NCBI GenBank assembly: GCA_947475315.1
Contig: CANJMY010000007.1
Coordinates: forward strand, 1 to 64,000
Length of the DNA stretch: 64,000 nucleotides
Origin: Pseudomonadota bacterium
GTDB taxonomy: Bacteria; Myxococcota_A; UBA796; GCA-2862545
Reading direction: 5' to 3'
Shown here in pieces: positions 15,737 through 25,065 of the stretch. The translations under genes were made by a program, and so were the position numbers. Below the pieces are notes generated by a model. That model saw only the letters and a list, made by a program, of their open reading frames with translations, was not told the DNA's origin and ran no database searches. Positions within the stretch are counted from its first letter, which is position 1, and every line of letters starts with the position of its first letter.

Positions 15737-16699
15737 GTGAGCGGTGGGATGTGGCTGCACATGGTGCGCAACGGCGTGGAACGCCCGGCGATCGCCGTGC
15801 TTGGACGCCCACGAACGCTCGGGCGAGCGCGTGACTGCGATCACGTGATCGCCGATCCGAGCGTGTCCTCCCACCACGCCTCGGTCTGGTTCGAGAACGG
15901 CTGCGCTTGGATTCGGGACCTCGGCAGCCGCAACGGCACTTGGATCGACCGAGTACGCGTGTCGGCACCGGCCGTGCTGAACGACGGCGCCCGCGTTCGC
16001 CTCGGGTCCACCATCGAGTTCGTGGCCCGCGCGGCCGCGCCGGTTGTGCCGACCCGGCAGGACGCCGTCGCCGTCGAGGACGTGGAGACGATGGTCCGCC
16101 ACCCGTTCTTCGCGGACCGCTTCTTCCTGGGCGACAGCGACCACGCTGACCTTCGGGTGGCCGACGCGGGCGGCGGCGTCGCCCTCTTCCTCGACCAAGA
16201 CGGCGACGTCTGGCGGTCCACCGTCGACGACGACGGCCCGCTCGAGCTGGGAGAGGTCTTCACGTGCGGCGGTCGACGCTTCCGCGTGGTGGCGGACGAT
16301 GGGTCCGTGGGCCTTGGCGCCACGATCGGCGACGCGCGCTTACCGTTCCGGCTCACCCTGACGCTGGACGGCGTGGCGGGCGCCGAAGCGATCATCGACG
16401 ACCCACAGACCGGCACGCGCCATGTCGTCGACGCCGAGAACCGAGCTGTTCTGCTCTACGCGCTCGCCAAGCGCGCGGTGGACGCGCGCAGCACGGGCAA
16501 CGACGATGACGCGTGGTGCTCCGACGAGGACATCACGCGGGACGTCTGGGGACGGCGCTCGTCGACGGACGCGAACAGCCTGCACGTGCTGGTGCACCGG
16601 CTGCGCAAAGAGCTGAAAGAGGCCGGTTTCGACCCCTGGTTCATCGAGAAGCGTCGCAAGGCCATTCGACTCGCCCTCCCCGACATCGTGATCAAGTGA
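15737..16699 (+). CDS. FHA domain-winged helix transcription regulator
   Basis: 320 residues. The N-terminal FHA domain (about 15-105) has the phosphothreonine-reading residues: GR at 29-30, SSHH at 44-47 and SRNGT at 64-68. A second, FHA-like beta region may follow (about 120-215). The C-terminus (about 240-315) looks like an OmpR/PhoB-type winged helix (DITRDVWG...LHVLVHRLRKELKE...FIEKRRKAIRL). EmbR of mycobacteria joins the same two modules in the opposite order and is controlled by a Ser/Thr kinase, so this protein is probably a transcription factor switched by the kinase encoded just upstream. The GTG start follows a G-rich stretch. Confidence 0.8.
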   Translation: MSGGMWLHMVRNGVERPAIAVLGRPRTLGRARDCDHVIADPSVSSHHASVWFENGCAWIRDLGSRNGTWIDRVRVSAPAVLNDGARVRLGSTIEFVARAAAPVVPTRQDAVAVEDVETMVRHPFFADRFFLGDSDHADLRVADAGGGVALFLDQDGDVWRSTVDDDGPLELGEVFTCGGRRFRVVADDGSVGLGATIGDARLPFRLTLTLDGVAGAEAIIDDPQTGTRHVVDAENRAVLLYALAKRAVDARSTGNDDDAWCSDEDITRDVWGRRSSTDANSLHVLVHRLRKELKEAGFDPWFIEKRRKAIRLALPDIVIK

Positions 16700-16706
16700 G
16701 TCGGTC

Positions 16707-17768
16707 ATGCTGACCGTATTGTGGGTCGCGACGGCGTTGGCGGGCTCCTCCCCGCTGGTGGAGGGGCACGTCGTCGCGCTCTCCACCTTCTCCGACGAGC
16801 AAGGCGCGCCCGGCGTCGGCGGTGGCGCGGCGTTCGGCGTGAACGCCTTTGGCCCGCTGTGGATGGAGGCGGTGCTGGAGGGCGCGTGGACGCCCGCGAG
16901 CGGTCCCCGTGTGGCGATGTGGCCGCGGCTGCGCGTGTTCGCCACGCCGAGGGACGAGTCGACTCGCGCGGCGCTCTCCTTCGCGGCCGGCGCCGGCATC
17001 CAGGCGCTGCCCACGCCTGCGCGCGGGCAGTTCGAGCTGTCCTCTGCGCTTGACGTTCGCGTCGCCCACAACGTGGCGCTCCGGTTCGAGGGCGGCTGGC
17101 TGCCGACGACCACCACGCTCGGCGCGACGCGCTTCGCCCTGGGCGTCGTGTGGACACGTCGGCGGGACTCTGCCCCCGTCGTGGAGGAGAAGTCCGTCCA
17201 GCCGTGGCTGCCGTTCCCGGAGTGCCGGTTCGTCGGTCCCGCGGAGGCGCGGGCCTACTTTGGGGACGACGTGGCCGAGACACGCGCGCCCGATGGCGCT
17301 GCCCCCGCCGCGATCGTCGCGCCGGGCGGCAAGCAAGACACGCCGCCGCCCCCGCCCGAAGGCGCCGTCTGGATCACGCCGGGGTCCGGGCAGATCACCT
17401 CCGACGAGCTGCGCTTCGCGGGCCACACGGTCTGGGCGCGGCGCCTGCCGCCCGCCTACTCGGTCGTGTTCGCGCTGGCCGATGCGTCCCTGTCCGACGC
17501 CGAGGCCGCGCAGATCGCCGCGCTCGCGAGCGCGCCTGGGGTCGTCTGGCGCGTGCACGGCTCGTACTCGACCGAGGGCGACCTGGACCTGAACCGATCC
17601 TTGGGGCTCGCGCGCGCCAACGCCGTGCGCGACGTGCTGATCCACGCGGGCTTGCCCGCCAGCCGCATCCTGTCGACCGACGTGGTTGAGCCCGACCCAG
17701 GCGCCTCGCTGGAGGCGCAGCGCAGCGCCACCGTCGTCGCTGAGCTTCCGCCCGAGGTGTCGCCATGA
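16707..17768 (+). CDS. OmpA-family outer-membrane protein
   Basis: 353 residues. A short signal peptide (MLTVLWVATALA) leads into a beta-strand-rich region (about 15-150) resembling a small barrel, a Pro-rich linker near 210-220, and a C-terminal OmpA-like domain (about 235-350). That domain has the typical helix with NRSLGLARANAVRDVLIHAG and would bind peptidoglycan. It probably tethers the outer membrane to the wall. The gene starts 7 bases after the FHA regulator stop, and its own stop overlaps the next start (ATGA), so it belongs to the kinase operon. Confidence 0.75.
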   Translation: MLTVLWVATALAGSSPLVEGHVVALSTFSDEQGAPGVGGGAAFGVNAFGPLWMEAVLEGAWTPASGPRVAMWPRLRVFATPRDESTRAALSFAAGAGIQALPTPARGQFELSSALDVRVAHNVALRFEGGWLPTTTTLGATRFALGVVWTRRRDSAPVVEEKSVQPWLPFPECRFVGPAEARAYFGDDVAETRAPDGAAPAAIVAPGGKQDTPPPPPEGAVWITPGSGQITSDELRFAGHTVWARRLPPAYSVVFALADASLSDAEAAQIAALASAPGVVWRVHGSYSTEGDLDLNRSLGLARANAVRDVLIHAGLPASRILSTDVVEPDPGASLEAQRSATVVAELPPEVSP

Positions 17769-18886
17769 TCGCCTTGTGGCTGGCTCTGTCGGTCGCGCAC
17801 GCCTCGGGCACGCACGTGGTGTTGGCCGGGGAGACCGCGGAGTCGATCGCGCGCATGGTCGGCGATCCCAAGCTCGCCGACGCGATCCGCGCCGAGAACG
17901 ACATCGCGCCGGGCGCGCAGCCGGTGGTGGGCGCCGTGCTCCGACTGCCGGAGTCCGTGCCCGGGTCCGGCTGCGAGCCCTCGCGCGTGCTGGACCACAA
18001 CGGCCCGCTCTTCCTGCGCACCACGCGCCGCGAAGCGGTGACCGTGACCCACGCCGAAGGCACGCTCAGCCAGGAGTCTCGGGACGTCATCGTTCGCGCT
18101 CCGGTTGAGGACCACACGGTGCTGAACCTCGCGGACGAGATCTGCACGGGCGCGGCGGGCGTCGACGGCGACTCCGTGGACGGCTTTGCGCGGGTGGAGC
18201 TCTCCGTGCCGCCGGACGCCGGCGCGCGCGACGTGATCACGCTCCTTCCCGGTACCTGCGTGATCATCACCGCGGTGGACCGGGTTCGGGACGCGCGCAG
18301 CTCGCTCGTCGACCTGACCCAGGGCGCGATCGTCGTCGAGCACCAGCCCGTCCCCGGCGACGTGATCGTGCGCACCGGCGGCACCGATCCCGCGGGCAGC
18401 GCGGTCACCGTCGGGCACCGCGGTGGCTTTCGCGTCGCGGTCGAGCCGACGTCCGCCCGCACTGAGGCGATCGGCGCCGAGGTCAGCACCACCGCCCAGG
18501 GCCACGAGGTCGTGCTCCCCGAGGGCTACGGAGGACGCACCACCTTCGGTGAGGCGCCCAGCGACCCGCACCCGCTCCCGACCACGCCCAAGCTCCTCTC
18601 GCCTGCAGACCGCGCGCCGCTCCTGGTGCCGGACTTCCGCGCGCAGCCGGCGCTGCGGGCGGGCAGCTACATCCTGCGCATCGGGCTGGCCGAGACGCCA
18701 CAGCTTCCGGTGTTCGCGACTGAGCTGCTCACGCCATCCTTCGCGCCGCTCTACCCGGACGAGACGCTCGTCCTGCCGTCCGGTCGAGGCGCGTGGACCT
18801 GGCAGATGTCGGCGGTTGATGCGCTCGGGTTCGAGGGCAAGCCGTCGCCCGGACGCACCTTCTTCGCGCCGGTGGTGACGCCATGA
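17765..18886 (+). CDS. LysM and FecR-like domain periplasmic protein
   Basis: 373 residues. Signal peptide MIALWLALSVAHAS, then a LysM-like module (about 16-60, THVVLAGETAESIARM...PVVGAVLRLP) expected to bind glycan chains. The central part (about 65-270) is beta-rich, with a stretch resembling FecR-type domains (GGFRVAVEPTSARTEAIG, then EVSTTAQGHEVVLPEGYG). The C-terminal third is Pro-rich with another beta domain. LysM-FecR proteins are usually wall-associated sensors or scaffolds. Start and stop overlap the neighbouring genes by 4 bases (ATGA) on both sides, indicating tight translational coupling with the OmpA-like and barrel-like proteins. Confidence 0.7.
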   Translation: MIALWLALSVAHASGTHVVLAGETAESIARMVGDPKLADAIRAENDIAPGAQPVVGAVLRLPESVPGSGCEPSRVLDHNGPLFLRTTRREAVTVTHAEGTLSQESRDVIVRAPVEDHTVLNLADEICTGAAGVDGDSVDGFARVELSVPPDAGARDVITLLPGTCVIITAVDRVRDARSSLVDLTQGAIVVEHQPVPGDVIVRTGGTDPAGSAVTVGHRGGFRVAVEPTSARTEAIGAEVSTTAQGHEVVLPEGYGGRTTFGEAPSDPHPLPTTPKLLSPADRAPLLVPDFRAQPALRAGSYILRIGLAETPQLPVFATELLTPSFAPLYPDETLVLPSGRGAWTWQMSAVDALGFEGKPSPGRTFFAPVVTP

Positions 18887-19731
18887 TCGCGTGGGTGCTC
18901 GCGTTGGCGGTGGCGTTCGCGCAGGACGCGGCGCCCGCGGTCTCGTCGGATGGCCTCGTTCCGGCGGTGTTCTCGGAGCGCGGCGTCGTCACCTCGGACA
19001 CCAACACCCAGCGGCTTGGCGTGGCGACCGTGCACGTCGGCTGGGCGCACGCGCCGTTCGTGCTCAAGGATGAACACGACAAGGCCGCGGTCATCCGCGA
19101 GGATGGCGTGGTGTCGGTGTCGGGCGGCGTGGGCTTGGGTCCGCTGCGCCTCGGCGCGACCTTCGCCGGCTACCTGGCCACCAGCGATCGGTTCCAGGGC
19201 GTGCGGACCGCGCCGGGCGACCTCGGCGTCGACCTGCAATTCGTGCCGTTCTCCGCGTCATCCAAGCGGCCGGGCTTTGGCCTGTTGGTCCACGCCAGCG
19301 CGCCGCTTGGCGGGCACCGGCTCGGCCTCGGCTGGGACGGCGCCGCCTGGGAGGCGCGCGCGTTGATGGACGGCGTCGCGGGCCCCGTCTGGATCGGCGC
19401 GGAGGCCGGCGTGCGAGACGCTCCGGCCGTCCAGGTGGGCGACGTCGCGCTCGACACCTCCTTCGTGTGGCGTCAGGCGACGGGCGTCCGCTTCACCCGG
19501 CACGGCGGCATGACCCTCGAATGGCAGGGGGCGGTGGCGCTGCTGCACGCCGTCCGGCCCGAGACCACCCCCGCCGAGGCCATCCTGTCGGGCTGGATCG
19601 ACGCGGATCAAGGCCTCTCGGTTCGCGTGGGCGCCAGCGCGGGCCTGACCCCAGGCTGGACCGCGCCGTCCGTGCGCGCCTTCGCCGAGATCCACGGAGA
19701 GTTTGCGCGCAAGGTGCGCTCCCCGAAGTGA
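18883..19731 (+). CDS. Beta-barrel-like envelope protein, unknown
   Basis: 282 residues. Signal peptide MIAWVLALAVAFA (cut before QDAAP) and then many alternating strands with Gly turns (for example VSVSGGVGLGPLRLGATFAGYL and SVRVGASAGLTPG), as in outer-membrane barrels. No family motif is recognised. It is the last gene of the kinase operon, coupled to the LysM/FecR-like gene through an ATGA overlap, so it may form an envelope complex with the two preceding products. Confidence 0.65.
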   Translation: MIAWVLALAVAFAQDAAPAVSSDGLVPAVFSERGVVTSDTNTQRLGVATVHVGWAHAPFVLKDEHDKAAVIREDGVVSVSGGVGLGPLRLGATFAGYLATSDRFQGVRTAPGDLGVDLQFVPFSASSKRPGFGLLVHASAPLGGHRLGLGWDGAAWEARALMDGVAGPVWIGAEAGVRDAPAVQVGDVALDTSFVWRQATGVRFTRHGGMTLEWQGAVALLHAVRPETTPAEAILSGWIDADQGLSVRVGASAGLTPGWTAPSVRAFAEIHGEFARKVRSPK

Positions 19732-19770
19732 CCGCAAGGCGATGCGGGTCGGCGGATCCGGGGTTCAGTC

Positions 19771-19816
19771 GGCGCTGGTCTCAGCTCCCATCGTTCCAGT
19801 GCCATCGGTGGTTTTT
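19771..19816. terminator. Possible terminator between convergent genes
   Basis: An 8-bp stem with one G-U pair (19771-19778 with 19796-19803) is followed 8 bases later by TTTTT (19812-19816), one of the few T-runs here. It lies in the 129-base gap between the convergent kinase operon and GH31 gene. The large loop makes the call weak. Confidence 0.3.
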
Positions 19817-19860
19817 CGGGCTCACGCCATGACCACTGCGAACTTTCGCCGCGGCCCCGG

Positions 19861-22191
19861 TCAGCGCACGACCTGGAAGGTGTAGGTGCGGGGCGTCGGG
19901 CCCCGCACCGTGACGTGTACGCCCCCGACGTCTCCCTCGACCGCGTCGGCGCCCGTCGTCGTGAGCGTGGTCTCACCGCTCGCGGTGGCCGTGCCGGTCA
20001 CCGTGTAGCTGGTGCCGTCGGCCTCCACGAAGCTAGGCGCGCCGCCACCGACCAGCAGCACGCGGCGTGACACGTCCGCGTCGGCGAAGTCGGTGACACC
20101 CTCGACCGTCGCCTCACCGAGCGTGTCCGGGATCACCTCAAACAGAGGCACGGTCGATCCCGCCGCCACAAACACCGGGATCTGGTCGACGGGCGCGTCG
20201 AACACGCCGCTGGAGACCGGGCTGAGCGTCCACCAGTCGTACCAGTCGACGCCAGCGGGCAGATCGACCTGACGCGAGGTGGCGCCCTTTTCCAGGACCG
20301 GGGCGACGAGCAGCGCGCGGCCGAGCATCCAGGCGTCCACGCGGTCCCATGGCTCGCCTTCGAACACGAACGAGATCGGCAGGACGATGGGCGTGCCGAC
20401 GTCGCTCGCCTGCTTGGCGAGCGCGTAGCGGTAGGGCCACGTACGAGCGTTCTCGCGGGCGTAGGTGGTCCACAGCGCAAGCGTCTCCGGCGTGGAGTCG
20501 AACTGCGCGTTGTCGGTGTCGAAGCTGCCGTGGTGGGTGCGCATGATCGGCGAGAACGCGCCCAGCTCGGTCCAACGGGCCTGCAGCTCGGCGTCGCGCG
20601 GATCGTTCCCGACGCTCTGGTACCCGGCGATGTCGTGGGTGGTCACCGGGACACCGGACGCGGAGAGTCCCAAGGCGAGCGGGAGAATGCTTGGGAGTCC
20701 GTCGTCCGTGTCGAAGCTGGTCCGCTGGTCGCCCAGCCAGGTGACGGGGCACGCGGGCGCGGCGCGAAGCCAGCCGGATCGGCAGAAGTAGACCGCGTCG
20801 CGGCCGCCCAGGACCTCCTGATTCAGCGACTGCCACGCGCGCGGGTAGTCGTTGTGCACGTCCAGGCCCACGCTGCCGTCCACCATCCGCGCGTCGGTGG
20901 GTAGCCACTCGCCATAGTCCGCCATCCAGCCGTCAAAGCCCGCGTCCCGCGCGACCTCCATCTTCTGCCGTGCCCAGGCGCGCCCCGCGTCCGTGAACAC
21001 GTCGATCATCGCGGTCGGCTTGAAGGTGACGCCGGTGAACACGTCGTCCCCGTCCGCGCCCTGGATCAGCGCGCCCGCCGCGCTGGAGTCCTCGCCGCTC
21101 CGGGCGGTCATGCCGACGAAGGGCGCGAAGTACGCGAACCACTTGAAGCCAGCGGCCTGCAGCGCGGCGTCCTGGCCTGCCACGTCCGGGTAGAGCGTGG
21201 TGTCGATGTCCCACTCTTCGGAGAGGCGGTAGCCGGTGCCGGTCTGGTTGGCGCCCTTCCAGTCCTCGGTCCAGATGGCCGACGAGGGCGCCCCTGCCTC
21301 ACGCAGCGTGGCCGCCACGGTGTTGACGCGATCGGGGCCCCTCACGGCGTCGTTCCAGGGGCCGTAGGCCCACCCCGGCGCGAGCGGGGGTCTCCCCGTG
21401 AGGTTCGTGAGCTTCTCCACCACGGCCAATGGCGTCTTGCCCTGGAGCAGGGTGAACTCGACGTGGTCGGACCAGGCGGTCGTCGACCAGCGGGTCGGGT
21501 CCGACTTGCAGAGGTCGACCTCGACGCGGGCCAGCGTGTCGATCAGGAGCCCCGACGGCTGCTGCGGTCGGAGCAGGAAGGGTACCGGGTAGGACGACCC
21601 GTGGCGGGTGCCCTTGAGGAACCAGTCGTCGCCGGGCACGTCGGTGTCGTAGTGACCGATGCCGGGCTCGCTGACCCAGAGCGGGAAGGCCTCGCCGACG
21701 TGGTTCACGTCGAGCGCCATGCTGCCTAGGCCAAGGAAGGCCTCGTCCTTGTCGCAGGCGGCCGACAGGCGCACCAGCGGCGCGATGGCGTCCGTGCGGG
21801 CACTCTTGTCGATCGCGGAATTGTCGGTGGTCACGCTGGCCACCAGATCACCGTCGACCACCTTGAGGGTCAGGCTGCCGACCGCGCCGTCCGGGTCAAG
21901 CAGGGGCCAGCTGGGGTTGGCGTCGTCGCCGCCACGTTCGCCCAAGGTGAGGTCTGAGATCGCCTGCTGGACGCCGTCGAAGCGGAACGCGCCGACGTTC
22001 ATCTCGATGGTCTGTGTGGTGGCGCCCCAGGCGATGCGCACGCGCTCCAGGTGGGCGCCGTCCTCACCGACCACCGTGAGCGACGCGTCGTCGTCTTGGG
22101 TGACGGTGAAGCCGCCGAGCACAAGCTCCGTGGGCTCGGTCGTGGTGTCACAGGCGGCGAGCAAGACGAGCAGGGGAAGGGTGCGGCGCAT
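19861..22191 (-). CDS. Glycoside hydrolase family 31 lipoprotein
   Basis: 776 residues. Lipobox LLAAC in MRRTLPLLVLLAAC sets the start at 22191, supported by GGAGG just upstream; a longer frame up to 22233 is unlikely. The GH31 signature is present: the nucleophile region DGWMADYGEW near residue 425 and the acid/base region WLGDQRTSFDTDD near 485, followed by SGVPVTTHDIAGY. Family members are alpha-glucosidases, alpha-xylosidases and relatives; the precise sugar cannot be read off. As a lipoprotein it should act outside the inner membrane on oligosaccharides. It lies 13 bases downstream of the acetate kinase fusion gene. Confidence 0.87.
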   Translation of the reverse strand: MRRTLPLLVLLAACDTTTEPTELVLGGFTVTQDDDASLTVVGEDGAHLERVRIAWGATTQTIEMNVGAFRFDGVQQAISDLTLGERGGDDANPSWPLLDPDGAVGSLTLKVVDGDLVASVTTDNSAIDKSARTDAIAPLVRLSAACDKDEAFLGLGSMALDVNHVGEAFPLWVSEPGIGHYDTDVPGDDWFLKGTRHGSSYPVPFLLRPQQPSGLLIDTLARVEVDLCKSDPTRWSTTAWSDHVEFTLLQGKTPLAVVEKLTNLTGRPPLAPGWAYGPWNDAVRGPDRVNTVAATLREAGAPSSAIWTEDWKGANQTGTGYRLSEEWDIDTTLYPDVAGQDAALQAAGFKWFAYFAPFVGMTARSGEDSSAAGALIQGADGDDVFTGVTFKPTAMIDVFTDAGRAWARQKMEVARDAGFDGWMADYGEWLPTDARMVDGSVGLDVHNDYPRAWQSLNQEVLGGRDAVYFCRSGWLRAAPACPVTWLGDQRTSFDTDDGLPSILPLALGLSASGVPVTTHDIAGYQSVGNDPRDAELQARWTELGAFSPIMRTHHGSFDTDNAQFDSTPETLALWTTYARENARTWPYRYALAKQASDVGTPIVLPISFVFEGEPWDRVDAWMLGRALLVAPVLEKGATSRQVDLPAGVDWYDWWTLSPVSSGVFDAPVDQIPVFVAAGSTVPLFEVIPDTLGEATVEGVTDFADADVSRRVLLVGGGAPSFVEADGTSYTVTGTATASGETTLTTTGADAVEGDVGGVHVTVRGPTPRTYTFQVVR

Positions 22192-22204
22192 GGGCCCTCC
22201 GAGA

Positions 22205-24019
22205 TCAGGCGTCCTGGTCGTACCGCGTTTCACGTCTGCGAAGCACGGCGACGGCCTCCACCTGAACCAGGGCGCCCTCGGCGCTGTTGGAGATCTCCGC
22301 GGCGTTCGCCTCGTCCGTGTCGATGTGCATCTCCAGCCTGGAGGCCTCGGACACGCGGATCGTCACGTCGCCAAAGATCAGGCTTCGCGGGCCGGAGGAC
22401 ACCTCCACCTCCACCATGTCCTTGTGCTTCACGCCGTACGCGGCGGCGTCCGTGGGGGTCATGTGGATGTGGCGAGCGGCGCAGATCACGCCCTCCGGGA
22501 TGGTGAGCGAGCCTGCGGGCCCTCGGAGCGTCACGCCTGGGCTGTTTGCGACGTCGCCGGAGATGCGAACGGGCGCGTCCAGGCCGAGGAAGAACTCGTC
22601 GGTGCGGCTGACCTCGACCTGACAGGCCGAGCGCTCTGGCCCCAGCACCCGGACCCCTTCGATCGTCCGCTTCGGCCCCACGATGTCGAGCACCTCGCCG
22701 CTGGCGTACTGCCCCGGCTGGGAGAGCGGCTTGAGCGGCGTGAGCGTGTGATCTAGGCCGAAAAGAACGTCGATCGCGGCACGCGTGAGGTGGATGTGGC
22801 GCGCGCTCACGGCGATGGGGATGGCGCCGGGCGTGCCGACGGAGTCGGCGCCGACCATCAGCGCTGCCGTGTCGCGGGCGATCGCGCGGGCCTCGTCGGT
22901 GTGGACCACCAGCAGCTGCACGCGGCTCGCGGGGTCGTGGATCGCGAACACGGGCTGCAGCTGGGAGACGCGCGCGTCGCGGTTGGCGTCGTCGTCGAGG
23001 ACGGCGCCCAGGAAGCCAAGGCGCTGCAGCGCCCGCTGACGGACCAGCGCGCTGTGCTCGCCAATGCCGGCGGTGAACGCGATCACGTCGACGCCGCCCA
23101 TCAGCGCTGCGTAAGCGCCGATGTACTTGCGGAGCCGGTGGCAGAACACGTGGATCGCCAGGCGCGCGGACTCGTCTCCCGCCGACGCCCGCTCCTCCAG
23201 GTCACGGAAATCGCCGCTTCCCCCGGCCAAGCCCGCGAGGCCGCCGCGCTTGTTCACGAGGTCGTCGAGCCCATCGAGGTCCAAGCCCTCGGCGCGCGCC
23301 ACCGCGATCAACGCGCCCGGGTCGATGTCCCCGGTGCGGGTTCGCATCACCAGCCCCTCGGCGGGCGTCATCCCGGACGAGATCTCGACGCTTCGGCCGT
23401 TCTCCACGGCGCACACGCTGCATCCGCTCCCCAAGTGGATCGTGAGGATCCGCAGCTCACGAATCTCGGCTTTGAGGTGTCGGGCAACCTCGGCCGCGAC
23501 CCAGCCGTGGCTCGTGCCATGAAAGCCGTAGCGTCGTACGCCGTGCGCTTCGGCGAGCTCACGCGGCAGCGCGTAGGCGCGCGCCCGCGCGGGCAGGGTA
23601 GCGTGGAAGGCGGTGTCGAAGACCGCGACGTGCGTCACCGACGGGAACTCCGTCCGGGCCGCCCGAACCAGGGCCAACGCCGCCGGGTTGTGGAGCGGCG
23701 CGAGCGGGATCAGCGCCTCGATCGCACCCTCCACTGAGTCGTCGATGCGGGTGGGCGCGGTGAAGCGCGACCCGCCATGGACCACGCGGTGCCCCACGGC
23801 GTCGATCGCGCCGCTGCGGAGGAGGTGGGGGAGCGCGGCGTGCAGCGCCTCGGTCATCGAGCCCACTTGCTGGTGTAAGGGCTCAGCGCCGTCCACGGTG
23901 AGCATGGAGTGCTCGCCGATCCGGTCGATCTCCACGGAGCTGTCTCGAATGCCCGTCGCCGGGTCGAGGACGTCCGCCTTGAGGCTGCTACTTCCGGCGT
24001 TGAGGACAAGGACGCGCAT
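22205..24019 (-). CDS. Acetate kinase fused to PduL-type phosphotransacylase
   Basis: 604 residues in one open frame. Residues 1 to about 385 are a complete acetate/propionate kinase: NAGSSSLK, GHRVVHGG, VFDTAFH, YGFHGTSHG, the GDIDPG motif and TAGIGEH, close to the usual 400 residues. From about 397 a full PduL domain follows, with the metal ligands HIH at 408-410, Glu469, HIH at 517-519 and His565 (EMHIDTDEANAA). Together the halves could convert acyl-CoA + Pi to acyl-phosphate and then to carboxylate + ATP, or the reverse, possibly handing over the acyl-phosphate directly. These are normally two proteins. ATG start with GGAGAG upstream. The GH31 gene follows 13 bases downstream. Confidence 0.92.
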   Translation of the reverse strand: MRVLVLNAGSSSLKADVLDPATGIRDSSVEIDRIGEHSMLTVDGAEPLHQQVGSMTEALHAALPHLLRSGAIDAVGHRVVHGGSRFTAPTRIDDSVEGAIEALIPLAPLHNPAALALVRAARTEFPSVTHVAVFDTAFHATLPARARAYALPRELAEAHGVRRYGFHGTSHGWVAAEVARHLKAEIRELRILTIHLGSGCSVCAVENGRSVEISSGMTPAEGLVMRTRTGDIDPGALIAVARAEGLDLDGLDDLVNKRGGLAGLAGGSGDFRDLEERASAGDESARLAIHVFCHRLRKYIGAYAALMGGVDVIAFTAGIGEHSALVRQRALQRLGFLGAVLDDDANRDARVSQLQPVFAIHDPASRVQLLVVHTDEARAIARDTAALMVGADSVGTPGAIPIAVSARHIHLTRAAIDVLFGLDHTLTPLKPLSQPGQYASGEVLDIVGPKRTIEGVRVLGPERSACQVEVSRTDEFFLGLDAPVRISGDVANSPGVTLRGPAGSLTIPEGVICAARHIHMTPTDAAAYGVKHKDMVEVEVSSGPRSLIFGDVTIRVSEASRLEMHIDTDEANAAEISNSAEGALVQVEAVAVLRRRETRYDQDA

Positions 24020-24079
24020 GGGCTCTCCGACCGTCGGACCTATCTCGCCCGAGGGCGACCCCGGTAGACCGAGTCGAGA

Positions 24080-25006
24080 TCAGCGAGGCTTGACCGCGAC
24101 GGCCGTCCAGATGCGGTTCAGCGGCCGCCAGACCGGGTGCGCGCGACACGCTTCCTCCACATCGAGGAGCGCCTCCAACGGCGGCACGAAGCCCGCGACC
24201 TGCTCCAGCGGCCCGTCGAGGACGTAGTGGGTGGGGACCATGAGCTCCACCTTGAGGCCTGCGCGCTCCAGCAACTCCGTGAGCGGGCCGTCCTCCCAGG
24301 TGTGCACCCAGCCCTCGCCGGGCAGGTCGATGATGCCGTCGCCGACCAGCGCGTGCGCGATTGAGCCGGGCGCCGCGTCCTGGGCGAGCGCCCATCCCCA
24401 GCGGCCCTCCATCGACAGCAGCAGGGCTCCGCCAGGCTTGAGTCGTGCCACGATCTCGGCGAGCGCCCGCTCGACCTCCGGCACGTAGCAGAGCACCTCG
24501 CAGGCGATCACGGTGTCGACTTGTACGGCGGGGAGCGCGTGGACGCTCGACCAGTGCAGGTCCACCTTGCCCGGCATGCCCATCACGTGCTGGGCGGCGC
24601 GCCGAAGGCTCCGGAGGTCCGCGTCCACCCCGTAGACCGTGGCCCCGCGCGCGACGAGGGGCACCAAGAACCGACCGACGCCGCAACCCACGTCGAGCAC
24701 GGTCTTGGCGCGGTCGAGCCAAGGCTTCCAGTGCCACGTGTACAGCTCGCGCTCGACCGCCTTCAGGTCGTAGACGGGGCAGGCTCGGTCGAGCACGTCC
24801 ATCCACTCGGCCTCGTTGTTCCAGGCGTCCTTCGCGGCGTCCAGGTACGCGTGGTCGGCGCCGCCCTTGCCTAGGACCCAGGGGTCGTCGGCGGGAAGGT
24901 CGAACGCGAGGCCGTCAAGCTTCGTCAGCGCGCGCGCCGAAAAGGGGGCGTCACCCGGTAGGGCGATAGGTGTACCGTCTGGGTGCCGTGCATTTGCGAG
25001 TCCCAT
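24080..25006 (-). CDS. Class I SAM-dependent methyltransferase
   Basis: 308 residues. The Rossmann core has motif I VLDVGCGVGRFL (about 112-123), an acidic VYGVDAD end of strand 2 and the later VDTVIACEVLCYVPE, typical of small-molecule methyltransferases of the UbiE/Methyltransf_11/25 type. The N-terminal 100 residues are helical and may cover the substrate site. Substrate unknown. The ATG is preceded by GGAG at 6 bases. It faces away from the VOC gene at 25066, with the promoter region of both in the 59-base gap. Confidence 0.8.
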   Translation of the reverse strand: MGLANARHPDGTPIALPGDAPFSARALTKLDGLAFDLPADDPWVLGKGGADHAYLDAAKDAWNNEAEWMDVLDRACPVYDLKAVERELYTWHWKPWLDRAKTVLDVGCGVGRFLVPLVARGATVYGVDADLRSLRRAAQHVMGMPGKVDLHWSSVHALPAVQVDTVIACEVLCYVPEVERALAEIVARLKPGGALLLSMEGRWGWALAQDAAPGSIAHALVGDGIIDLPGEGWVHTWEDGPLTELLERAGLKVELMVPTHYVLDGPLEQVAGFVPPLEALLDVEEACRAHPVWRPLNRIWTAVAVKPR

Positions 25007-25065
25007 CTCGTGCTCCGTGGGCTCGCGTTGGCTAACCGTTGCGGAAGTTCTGGCGATGAGGGACC

